In this document: piece after piece, positions 1 through 6,540 of the stretch
Layout: every line of letters begins with the position of its first letter
Position numbering within the stretch: position 1 is the first letter of the stretch
Assembly: GCA_964432995.1 (NCBI GenBank)
Contig: CAYSPU010000173.1
Location: forward strand, 1-12,860
DNA length: 12,860 nucleotides
Reading direction: 5' to 3'
Source: CAYSPU01 sp964432995
GTDB lineage: Bacteria; Verrucomicrobiota; Verrucomicrobiia; Limisphaerales; JAHDYP01
Position numbers and translations under genes: made by a program
The notes under the pieces: generated by a model
Told to the model about the DNA's origin: nothing
The model's database searches: none
Seen by the model: only the letters and a program-made list of their open reading frames with translations

Positions 1-74
1 GGTACGAGCGAAAGAGTGAACCCCTCGCACGAATCCCCGACGTGCAGAATTGGGAACGGCCATTCGGGTCACGA

Positions 75-1292
75 TCACTGTGGCAAGGACTTTCCGAGCA
101 GAAAGTCGGTCCAGGCCATGAACCGCACGCCCGCGACGGGGTCGGCCACGCGTTCCGACGAACACAGCACCAAGGGTTGGAACGCGGGATAGCGGCGGCA
201 GAACTCGAGCAAGGCGCGCAAATCGCGAGTGGCGAAGTCGCCCGTTTTCACCTCGACGGCCCATTGGCCCCAACTGCCGGTCAACACGGCATCTACCTCC
301 AGCGGTTCCTCGCGCCAGTAAGATACCTGCTGCCCTCGGTTCCAGGCGTGGGCGAGACACGCGTTCTCCACCCATGCACCCCAACGAGGATGGCCAGCCG
401 ACACGCTCTCCAGCGCAGCCAGAAGCGCGTTGTTCAGCACGATGATCTTCGGCGGTGCAGCCCGCCGGCGCATCCTGCGGGCCGAATGTTTCTCCAGACC
501 CACCGCCAAGTAGGCCTGGGCGAGCACTTCCAGGTAATGCGCCACCGTCTCCAGGGCCCCGGGGGTGTTCAATTCGCCCGCCAACTTTTGCAGCGAGATG
601 ATTTCCGCCGGGTGCCCAAGGCAGACAAAGAAAATCTGCCGCAGCAGGGCCGGTTTGCGCACCGCCTCCATCATGAGGATGTCGCGGCCAATGGCGGGCT
701 CGATGATGCTGTCACGCAGGTAAGCCTGCCAGCGCGAGGGGTCTCCGCGCAGCGGAAATGCGCCCGGATAGCCTCCGGCTTGCACAACACAATCCACAGC
801 CTCATCGTCCTCCAGCCCGAACCCGGCGCGCAGGTCTGCCGCCGACCAATGGAGCAGCCGCAGTGTTTCAAAACGGCCCGCCATCGTTTCTTTGAGTCCA
901 CGACCCATGAGCAGCGCCGACGATCCCGACAGCACGAGATGCACCTGCGCCTTCGTGCGTTGCAGTTCGTCGGCCTTTGCCTTCGCCAGCCGGTCCCACT
1001 TGGCAAGATACTGAATCTCGTCCAGCAGAACCACGACCGGGCCGTTCTTCAACCGTGCCTGGACGTCCCGCCAGACCCCCTCCCACCAGCCTGGCAGCGC
1101 GGCCTCCGGGGTGTCCGCGGCGCGATAGATGGTGTTGGACAACGCCCGGGCCAACTCCAACAAAAGGGTGGTCTTCCCCACCTGGCGCGGACCCGTCAGC
1201 ACTTGGACACGCCCAGGGGCCGGCTCGAGCAGGCGGCGTTTGAGCTCGGCAGCGACGGCGTCCCGTGACGGGAGCGAGGGTAGACCAGACAT
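75..1292 (-). CDS. AAA_14 / DUF4143 family ATP-binding protein
   Basis: 405 residues, a usual length for this family of cytoplasmic P-loop ATPases, whose cellular role is largely unknown. Seen: Walker A GPRQVGKT at residues 34-41, Walker B with VVVLLDEIQ (D91, E92), and a sensor-like strand LVLSGSS near residue 120. The C-terminal half fits DUF4143, which is related to PD-(D/E)xK nucleases: LEVDAVL followed by WAVEVKTG supplies the D and E-x-K residues. It is monocistronic, with no partner gene on its strand. The ATG at 1290-1292 is preferred because a good promoter lies directly upstream and no ribosome binding site is visible. Members are often mobile or accessory genes. Family assignment is firm; substrate and function are unknown. 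Confidence 0.9.
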   Translation of the reverse strand: MSGLPSLPSRDAVAAELKRRLLEPAPGRVQVLTGPRQVGKTTLLLELARALSNTIYRAADTPEAALPGWWEGVWRDVQARLKNGPVVVLLDEIQYLAKWDRLAKAKADELQRTKAQVHLVLSGSSALLMGRGLKETMAGRFETLRLLHWSAADLRAGFGLEDDEAVDCVVQAGGYPGAFPLRGDPSRWQAYLRDSIIEPAIGRDILMMEAVRKPALLRQIFFVCLGHPAEIISLQKLAGELNTPGALETVAHYLEVLAQAYLAVGLEKHSARRMRRRAAPPKIIVLNNALLAALESVSAGHPRWGAWVENACLAHAWNRGQQVSYWREEPLEVDAVLTGSWGQWAVEVKTGDFATRDLRALLEFCRRYPAFQPLVLCSSERVADPVAGVRFMAWTDFLLGKSLPQ

Positions 1293-1298
1293 AGCAAA

Positions 1299-1327
1299 AT
1301 AATTATTCGACTACGCCTGGCTGTCAA
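1299..1327 (-). promoter_or_regulatory. Sigma70-like promoter of the AAA_14/DUF4143 gene, possibly leaderless
   Basis: On the minus strand a perfect TTGACA -35 box (1322-1327) is followed after 17 bases by AATTAT (1299-1304, 4 of 6 matches to TATAAT). Only six bases separate the -10 box from the ATG at 1292, and no purine-rich ribosome binding site is present. The predicted transcription start therefore falls at or next to the A of the ATG. This is sequence inspection only; the start site is not measured. Confidence 0.6.
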
Positions 1328-1415
1328 GCGCGTCCCCAAACTTGAGCGTCTTTCCGCCCGCAGGCGGCAACGCGCGCGCCATGGGAGGATCAAGGCACGC
1401 GGCCAGGAGGCCTGG

Positions 1416-1697
1416 TTGCGCGGTGCGGGGTGGGCTTGCGTGAACGGCTCCGCTCGGACGCCCGTCCCTGTGCAGAGCCTGTTTGAGGATCTGGAAGCGG
1501 GAGAAGTGCTGATCACGATGGATCGCGCGATGGTCGTCGAACAGGATGCAAGTTGGTGCGATGTCGCGATCATCGTCCTGGAGGGACCTCGACGGCGGCA
1601 ATCAGCGCCCGCGTCACCGAATCGATGCCGCCGCGGTGAGTTGGTGCACGCCGGGCTGGCATCCGGCTGGGAAATCGTGCAAGCTCGAGCCCGATGA
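1416..1697 (+). pseudogene. Possible remnant of a PIN-like (DUF5615-type) toxin-family ORF
   Basis: The 400 bases between the ATPase and the acyltransferase hold no convincing intact gene. This frame (TTG start) encodes EVLITMDRAMVVEQD followed by VAIIVLEGP. That resembles, without gaps, the core of small PIN-like proteins, which typically read DVLVTIDQ..., then QQN..., then a hydrophobic VVV strand. A GWACVNG upstream and GELVHAG downstream also echo the family, but the spacing is wrong on both sides and the usual N-terminal aspartate motif (DE.V) is absent. The frame ends in TGA overlapping the ATG of the next gene (ATGA), which may be chance. I infer a decayed copy; it could also be a non-coding open frame in high-GC DNA. 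Confidence 0.28.
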
Positions 1698-2896
1698 AAC
1701 CCGATGCCGCCGGCGCCGCACCCGCCAAGGGAGCGCGCCTTGCCTCGATTGACGCCTACCGTGGTTTGGTGATGTTCCTGATGATGGCGGAGGTGCTCGC
1801 CTTGGGGAGCGTGGCGGCGGCATTTCCGGAGAGCGGCTTCTGGCGCTTTCTGGCGCATCACCAGAGTCATGTCGACTGGGTGGGGTGTTCGCTGCACGAC
1901 ATGATCCAGCCGTCGTTCTCGTTTCTGGTGGGGGTCGCAGTGCCGTTTTCGCTGGCGGCGCGGATGGCGCGAGGGCAGGGGATGGGCGCGCTGCTGGGGC
2001 ACACCATCTGGCGCGCGCTGGTGTTGATCGCGCTCGGGATCTTCTTGCGTTCGATCGGCAAGGGGCAGACGAATTTCACCTTCGAGGACACACTCACGCA
2101 GATCGGGTTGGGCTACACGTTTCTGGTGCTGACGGGTATGGCCGGGGTGCGGATGCGGTGGGTGGTGCTGGGGGTGATTCTGGCGGGGTATTGGCTGGCC
2201 TTTGCGCTGTACCCGTTGCCGGGGCCGGACTTCGACTGGTCCAAGGCGGGGGTCAGCCCGGAGTGGCCCCACCACCTCGGGGGATTCGCGGCGCATTGGA
2301 ACAAGAACACCAACCTCGCCTGGGCTTTCGACACCTGGTTCATGAACCTGTTCCCGCGGGAAGCGGCGTTCACGCATAACGGCGGGGGCTACTCGACGTT
2401 GAGTTTCATCCCGACACTGGGGACGATGATGCTGGGTCTGATCGCCGGCCACTGGCTGCGCAGCGAGTCGAGCGACTGGGCGAAGGTGAAGCGGTTGGTG
2501 CTGGCCGGGGTGATCGGCTTGGGCGCGGGCTGGTTGCTGGGAGCGGCCGGGGTTTGTCCGGTGGTCAAGAGGATTTGGACACCGACGTGGGTGCTGTACA
2601 GCGGCGGGTGGTGCTTCCTGCTGCTGGCCCTCTTTTACGGAGTCGTGGAGATGGCGCGCCTTCGGTTCTGGTTCTTCCCGCTGATCGTGATTGGCATGAA
2701 CTCCATCGCGTCCTACCTGATGGACTGGCTGTTCGTGGGGTTCATTCGGAAATCGCTGCACACCCACTTGGGTGACGGCTTCTTCCTCGGTTTCGGGGAA
2801 GGCTACCAGAAGTTGGTCGAGGGGGGCTGCATCCTGGTGATCCTGTGGCTCATTCTGTTCTGGATGTACCGGCGGAAGTTGTTCCTGAAGATCTAG
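1694..2896 (+). CDS. DUF5009 / heparan-alpha-glucosaminide N-acetyltransferase-like membrane protein
   Basis: 400 residues with about ten hydrophobic segments, an inner-membrane protein. The N-terminal motif RLASIDAYRGLVM (residues 15-27) is the hallmark of the HGSNAT/NagX/DUF5009 acyltransferase superfamily. The HVDWVGCSLHDMIQPSFSF segment (from residue 59), then a VGVAVPFSL membrane stretch, matches the second conserved block with its Trp, Cys and Asp/Pro. Family members are thought to pass an acetyl group across the membrane onto sugars such as glucosamine; the substrate here is not known. The ATG at 1694 places the conserved block 15 residues in, as is usual, though the upstream ribosome binding site is weak. 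It lies 117 bases before a secreted glycosidase-like gene on the same strand, so a shared role in carbohydrate use is plausible. Confidence 0.88.
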   Translation: MKPDAAGAAPAKGARLASIDAYRGLVMFLMMAEVLALGSVAAAFPESGFWRFLAHHQSHVDWVGCSLHDMIQPSFSFLVGVAVPFSLAARMARGQGMGALLGHTIWRALVLIALGIFLRSIGKGQTNFTFEDTLTQIGLGYTFLVLTGMAGVRMRWVVLGVILAGYWLAFALYPLPGPDFDWSKAGVSPEWPHHLGGFAAHWNKNTNLAWAFDTWFMNLFPREAAFTHNGGGYSTLSFIPTLGTMMLGLIAGHWLRSESSDWAKVKRLVLAGVIGLGAGWLLGAAGVCPVVKRIWTPTWVLYSGGWCFLLLALFYGVVEMARLRFWFFPLIVIGMNSIASYLMDWLFVGFIRKSLHTHLGDGFFLGFGEGYQKLVEGGCILVILWLILFWMYRRKLFLKI

Positions 2897-2926
2897 CGCG
2901 TGATGAAGCATGGTCTCCGAGCAGAA

Positions 2927-2946
2927 CGAACGTCGAACGTCGAACA
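2927..2946 (+). repeat. Short tandem repeat, CGAACGT units
   Basis: Two perfect CGAACGT units (2927-2933, 2934-2940) are followed by a partial third (CGAACA). They lie in the 117-base gap between the acyltransferase and the glycosidase gene. The function is unknown. Tandem units of this type may be a recurrent intergenic element in this lineage, which could be tested by a genome search. Confidence 0.5.
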
Positions 2947-2974
2947 CGGGCGGCGCCGCGCAGGCCACGGCACT

Positions 2975-2992
2975 GCCGCGCTTCAGCGCGGC
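2975..2992. repeat. Perfect 7-bp hairpin, GCCGCGC / TTCA / GCGCGGC
   Basis: A perfect seven-base inverted repeat with a TTCA tetraloop lies 22 bases upstream of the preferred ATG of the glycosidase gene. There is no T-tract, so it is a poor intrinsic terminator. It could be a REP-like element or an mRNA structure between the two cistrons that modulates translation or stability. Confidence 0.5.
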
Positions 2993-3013
2993 GGGGTGTG
3001 GGGTCACGTTGCG

Positions 3014-6000
3014 ATGCGGCGGCGGGCCTTGGGAGGCGCGGGGCGCTGGCTAGTAGTGCTGGCAGTAGCGTGTCGGTCGGCCGGGATGGGCGGGGCGGCC
3101 GCGGACTTCCTGGCCGCGGAGAATCTCGAAGCGCTCGGATGCGCGGCGCCGGACACCCGGATCCAGTTGGTTGGGGCGAGCGCGCCGGGGAACATCTACT
3201 TCCCCGGCGAGAGCGTGGACGTCGCGGTGCAGTTGGTGGTGGGGGAGGAACCACCGCGGACACTGGTGCTGACGGTGACCGAGATCACGGCGCGCCGAAG
3301 CGGTTTTGTGGACGGTTCCAGTGGCGCCGGGAGGATGTGGGTGCCGCGGATCGAAAACTGCGGGGTGCGGGCGCGGGCCGAGTTGGCCGTGGCCCTCGAG
3401 GGGGGGGCGGGTTCGACCAACCGGGTCGAGCTGAAAGGACTTCCAGTGCCGGAGCGCTTGGGGACCTATGCGCTGAGCCTGGCACCGGAGGGTGCGCCGC
3501 CGCAGTTCCTCTGCACGCTGGTGCGCACCCTCCAGCCACGAGCCGGCTTCTTCGTCGACGCCCCGGTCTTTGGCGAAGGCCAGTTTCTGACGCACAACGT
3601 GTCCACGCCGGAAACGACCCGGCAGCGGGCGCTCGCTCTAGCGCGTCTGGGGGTCAAAGGAGTGCGGATGGAGCTTGCCTGGAACGAACCGACACCCGGG
3701 CGTCACGACTGGCAGGCGTATGACGAGCTGATGAAGGCGCTGGAGGCGGCGGAGATCCAGGCGCTGGTCACGATCAGCGGGCATCCGGCCTGGAGCATGC
3801 CCTTTGGGGAACCAACGCCCGGGGTGACCGCGGAGAATCCGGACACCAGTTGTGAGCCGGCGCACTACGCGGCGTTTGGCCGGTTCGTCTTCGCCTTCTG
3901 TGCGCGCTACTGGCGGGGCGGCCAGGGAGCGCTCTGGGGAATCGAACATTGGAACGAACCTTGGGAAGGGCTCTCGAACAGCGGTTGGGGGAGCGATGCC
4001 AGGCATTACCGGGAGCTGATGCGACAGATCGCCGACAACGCGCGCCGGGTCGATCCGCGGATTCGGACGGCGGGGGCGTGTTCGATCATGAACACCGAGC
4101 TGAAGTTCCTCACGGGGGACCATCCGGAGGAGAACTTGCGGTTGGTGGACGTGTTTACCGACCACTACGTGCCGCCGCGGAGTTGTTACGGGCCGATGGT
4201 GGCGCGGTATTGGGGCAAGGAAAGCACCGACACCGAGACCTGGATTGCGGCGAACGAAACATTGCTGGCGCAGGTCATGGTTCAGTTCCTGGCCTGCGGG
4301 CAGAAGCGGGTCGCGCCCTGGCATCCGGGAATGCTCTCCTTCCAGGTCCCGGGGGCCGCGGAGCGTTTTCCGATGCCGACCCCGGTGGCGAGCGCCACGG
4401 CGGCGTTCCAGCGCTTCGTCAGCGGACGTCCCTTCGAGCGCATGCTCTTTCTTCGCCACCTGCCGTGGGCCTTCCAGTTTGGCCGGGGGGAGGACGCCGT
4501 GGTGGTTCTGTGCGGGCGACTGATCCCGCTGGGGGGAGGCGACATCCGGGATCTGCCATGGTGGCAGGCGGAGCTCAGCAGCGGCGGCGCGATCGTCGTG
4601 GACAACCGGGACGGGGCGCTGGAGTTCTACGACCTGGCCGGGAACCGCGAGTTCGTGGAGGAAGCGGAGGTGACCCTCGCCGCGGACGCGCAGGCCCACT
4701 ACCTGCGCGCGCCGAAGGGCGGAGCGGGATTGATCGAGAAGCGACTCCTGTCGGCCCGGCTGGCGGGGCTCCGACCGGTCGCCATCGTGGCGCGCGATTT
4801 CGTCTATCCGCCGGACGCCCCGGGGGCGCGGCTGCGGGTGAGCCTGCATAACCTCCTGAATCGCGAGCTCGCCGGAGCGCTCACCATCCAGACACCGGAC
4901 TCGGTCGAGTTGGCGGACGCGGCGAGGAAGGTGGCTTTGGGGCCCGGTGAACTCCGGGACCTGGAATTCGCGGTGTCCGGCTCCACGCCGTCGGCGGCCA
5001 ACGCGTATGCGTTCAACTTCCACTTCGAATCGGAGGCAGGTGCGGCGGACTGGAGCGAGGTGCTGCACGACCTGGTGGTGCGGCGACGGACGGTGGAGGT
5101 GGACGGGCAACTGGATGACTGGAATGGGGTCCCGGCGGTGCTCGCCTATCCCGACGACTCGGAACCGGGCTCGGCGGAATCGATGTGGCGGCCGTTTCTG
5201 GAGGCCTGCGCCGGCGGTTCGACCAACCGGTTGGCCGAACTCCGGCTCGCCTGGGACGCGCAGTCCCTCTACGTGGCGGCGCGGGTCAACGATCCGACGC
5301 CCAGCCCCGGGCATTTGCGGTTGGAGCAGTGGGATCAGGATCAGTACTTCCGCAGCGCCGCAGACGATGCGGTGTGCGAACAACTCCGGCCGTTCGAGGG
5401 TTTGATCCTTCGGCTGGACCGGAATCCGGCGGATACCAATCTGCTGAACCATATGGACTGGCCCCGGTTCCGTCAGCTCCTGAGCACAAATGCCGAGGCG
5501 CTGGCGGCGGTCGAAAGCCGGGCGGCAGCCGTCTATCTGCGAGCGAGGAAAGAGCGTCGAGGCGTTTCCTTTGGTCGTGCCAACCACGTGTATCGGCGGT
5601 TGCCGACAGACGATCGGCCGTATGCGGGCGATACGCTGCAGTTGGGTTTCGACGTGCTGCCAGGGGTGACGCATCACCGGATGAGTTCCGATGCCGATCG
5701 GGTGGTGGACGGCTTTCACGCGATGCCGGACACGGACTACGAGTATGCGGTCTACCTCTGCCGCGATGGCCGGCCGGAGGTGTGGCGGTATCTGGCTCCG
5801 GGGGTGCCGCGAAGTCATCCGGCGCCCCGCCAGCTCTGGGCCAAGTGGGACCAGGGGCCAGTCAAACAGGCCCGCTGCGTCATTCTGCGCGCCGGAACGA
5901 TCCTCACCTATGAGCTGGCCATCCCCTGGACGGAATTGAAGGAATGGAAGCCGGAGCCGGGGCGGCGCTTTGGCTTCCTGTTTCGGTTGAACGATTCCGC

Positions 6001-6118
6001 AGGGCCGCCGATCACCTTCGGCGCGAAGAAAAGCGCCACCAAATCCAACAGCCTGTCGCTCCACCCCTACCACGAGGGCAAACCAAGCTGCGGCGTGGAG
6101 TGGGTTTTGGGGAAGTAA
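3014..6118 (+). CDS. Secreted clan GH-A-like glycoside hydrolase with C-terminal CBM9-like domain
   Basis: 1034 residues from the ATG at 3014. This start is chosen because it opens a signal peptide (MRRR, then hydrophobic WLVVLAVA, probable cleavage near residue 30). The alternative GTG at 2900 would add 38 Arg/Gly-rich residues before it. Residues about 30-175 form a beta-rich N-terminal domain. From about residue 177 (AGFFVDAPVF) a TIM barrel follows: GVRMELAWNEPTPG, then IEHWNEPW with the probable acid/base E315, then FTDHYVPPR, then DTETW with the probable nucleophile E408. Residues about 480-690 look like accessory beta domains. From about 692 (VEVDGQLDDWNGVP) to the end is a CBM9-like domain, including LRLAWDAQSLYVAARVND and ELAIPWTEL. 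It likely hydrolyses a glycan outside the cytoplasm. It resembles GH39-type or related GH-A enzymes, but the exact family and substrate are not determined. Confidence 0.78.
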   Translation: MRRRALGGAGRWLVVLAVACRSAGMGGAAADFLAAENLEALGCAAPDTRIQLVGASAPGNIYFPGESVDVAVQLVVGEEPPRTLVLTVTEITARRSGFVDGSSGAGRMWVPRIENCGVRARAELAVALEGGAGSTNRVELKGLPVPERLGTYALSLAPEGAPPQFLCTLVRTLQPRAGFFVDAPVFGEGQFLTHNVSTPETTRQRALALARLGVKGVRMELAWNEPTPGRHDWQAYDELMKALEAAEIQALVTISGHPAWSMPFGEPTPGVTAENPDTSCEPAHYAAFGRFVFAFCARYWRGGQGALWGIEHWNEPWEGLSNSGWGSDARHYRELMRQIADNARRVDPRIRTAGACSIMNTELKFLTGDHPEENLRLVDVFTDHYVPPRSCYGPMVARYWGKESTDTETWIAANETLLAQVMVQFLACGQKRVAPWHPGMLSFQVPGAAERFPMPTPVASATAAFQRFVSGRPFERMLFLRHLPWAFQFGRGEDAVVVLCGRLIPLGGGDIRDLPWWQAELSSGGAIVVDNRDGALEFYDLAGNREFVEEAEVTLAADAQAHYLRAPKGGAGLIEKRLLSARLAGLRPVAIVARDFVYPPDAPGARLRVSLHNLLNRELAGALTIQTPDSVELADAARKVALGPGELRDLEFAVSGSTPSAANAYAFNFHFESEAGAADWSEVLHDLVVRRRTVEVDGQLDDWNGVPAVLAYPDDSEPGSAESMWRPFLEACAGGSTNRLAELRLAWDAQSLYVAARVNDPTPSPGHLRLEQWDQDQYFRSAADDAVCEQLRPFEGLILRLDRNPADTNLLNHMDWPRFRQLLSTNAEALAAVESRAAAVYLRARKERRGVSFGRANHVYRRLPTDDRPYAGDTLQLGFDVLPGVTHHRMSSDADRVVDGFHAMPDTDYEYAVYLCRDGRPEVWRYLAPGVPRSHPAPRQLWAKWDQGPVKQARCVILRAGTILTYELAIPWTELKEWKPEPGRRFGFLFRLNDSAGPPITFGAKKSATKSNSLSLHPYHEGKPSCGVEWVLGK

Positions 6119-6189
6119 CGAGGACGGCCGCAGCCCGGCTTCACCGCGATCCGTGCGCTGCCGCTTCGGCGACGTACGGCGACGGTTGG

Positions 6190-6204
6190 GGTGCGCACCG
6201 GTGC
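6190..6204. repeat. Overlapping palindromes, GGTGC-GCACC-GGTGC
   Basis: Three abutting five-base half-sites make two perfect ten-base palindromes that share the middle unit: 6190-6199 and 6195-6204. A fourth GCACC sits at 6231-6235. This could bind a dimeric protein at alternate registers or be part of a structured repeat; the function is unknown. Confidence 0.5.
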
Positions 6205-6253
6205 ATCTCCGGGTTGTCGGTGGGCATCCAGCACCGCTTGGCCGCTCCGGATC

Positions 6254-6272
6254 GCCCGCCGTCCCGGCGGGC
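6254..6272. repeat. 7-bp perfect hairpin, GCCCGCC / GTCCC / GGCGGGC
   Basis: Perfect seven-base arms (6254-6260 and 6266-6272) around a five-base loop, all GC pairs. No T-tract follows. It could act as a weak terminator for the upstream glycosidase gene or belong to a REP-like element. Confidence 0.5.
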
Positions 6273-6336
6273 AGCAGCACCATCCGCCGCACGCGCCTCC
6301 GAACCTGTGACCGCCTCCCGCCCGCTCGATGCCGCT

Positions 6337-6386
6337 GCGACCGGGGACCAGCCTCCGCCAAGGCTACGGCTTGGCAGGCCGGTCGC
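6337..6386. repeat. Nested inverted repeat (8-bp outer stem, 6-bp inner stem)
   Basis: The outer arms GCGACCGG (6337-6344) and CCGGTCGC (6379-6386) pair perfectly. Inside them GCCAAG and CTTGGC (6357-6362 and 6370-6375) form a second stem with a seven-base loop, and CCT/AGG pairs extend it. The result is a long, imperfect cruciform or hairpin. Such a nested layout is typical of REP/BIME-like elements or structured RNAs. Confidence 0.5.
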
Positions 6387-6388
6387 GT

Positions 6389-6433
6389 TCCGGAGACCGA
6401 GAACCTCCGGATGCGCTGGCTACGCATTTGAGG
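6389..6433. repeat. Two mutually exclusive hairpins upstream of the efp promoter
   Basis: TCCGGAG (6389-6395) pairs with CTCCGGA (6405-6411) around a nine-base loop. The alternative stem is CCTC (6404-6407) plus ATGCG (6411-6415) pairing with CGCAT (6423-6427) plus GAGG (6430-6433), with a small internal loop. The two folds share bases, so only one can form at a time. Any regulatory meaning is inference. Confidence 0.4.
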
Positions 6434-6460
6434 TGAGGTGCATTTGAGGCGCATTCGAGG
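6424..6460 (+). repeat. Three direct repeats GCATTYGAGG abutting the efp -35 box
   Basis: GCATTTGAGG (6424-6433), GCATTTGAGG (6440-6449) and GCATTCGAGG (6451-6460) occur in a row, spaced 16 and 11 bases start to start. The last copy ends two bases before the -35 hexamer. This position suits activator or UP-element-like contacts; no known regulator motif was recognised. Confidence 0.55.
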
Positions 6461-6461
6461 C

Positions 6462-6489
6462 TTGCAATCGGGTTTCGGTTCGGTAGTTT
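6462..6489 (+). promoter_or_regulatory. efp promoter, TTGCAA-N16-TAGTTT
   Basis: -35 TTGCAA at 6462-6467, 16-base spacer, -10 TAGTTT at 6484-6489. The expected start near 6496 gives a leader of about 45 bases with CCCTCTTT near its beginning. The same hexamers, spacing and downstream tract occur upstream of rpsB at 12481-12508, which raises confidence in both. Confidence 0.65.
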
Positions 6490-6527
6490 CCGACCCTCTT
6501 TGGACCGGAGGGAGCATCTTCGGGCCT

Positions 6528-6531
6528 GGAG
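6528..6531 (+). promoter_or_regulatory. efp ribosome binding site, GGAG
   Basis: GGAG lies nine bases upstream of the ATG at 6541 and fixes that start. Confidence 0.6.
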
Positions 6532-6540
6532 CTACAGCTT

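Larger units (their letters stand above)
6119..6461. other. Gene-free, hairpin-rich intergenic region upstream of efp
   Basis: No frame in these roughly 340 bases looks coding; the open frames are Arg/Pro/Ala-rich shadows. It holds overlapping palindromes at 6190-6204, a 7-bp hairpin at 6254-6272, an 8-bp inverted repeat enclosing a second stem at 6337-6386, and hairpins at 6389-6411 and 6404-6433. Some may end transcription of the glycosidase gene, although none has a T-run. The density of structure could also reflect a REP-type repeat or an unannotated structured RNA. Confidence 0.55.

Noticed and set aside
26..45. Small inverted repeat GCACG / CGTGC near the left edge
   Set aside because: The stem is only five bases with a nine-base loop, which is common by chance in GC-rich DNA.
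42..1268. 408-residue open frame on the plus strand
   Set aside because: It is antisense to the AAA_14/DUF4143 gene, which has clear Walker motifs; the plus frame has no domain signal.
1196..3007. 603-residue open frame on the minus strand
   Set aside because: It crosses two real genes and is dominated by His, Gln, Pro and Arg, as expected of an antisense frame in GC-rich DNA.
2900..3013. Upstream GTG start for the glycosidase gene
   Set aside because: The extra 38 residues are Arg/Gly/His-rich, cover intergenic repeats and would place the signal peptide internally.
3638..6517. 959-residue open frame on the minus strand
   Set aside because: It is antisense to the glycosidase gene, rich in Arg, Pro and His with no recognisable domain. 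It is a typical high-GC shadow frame.
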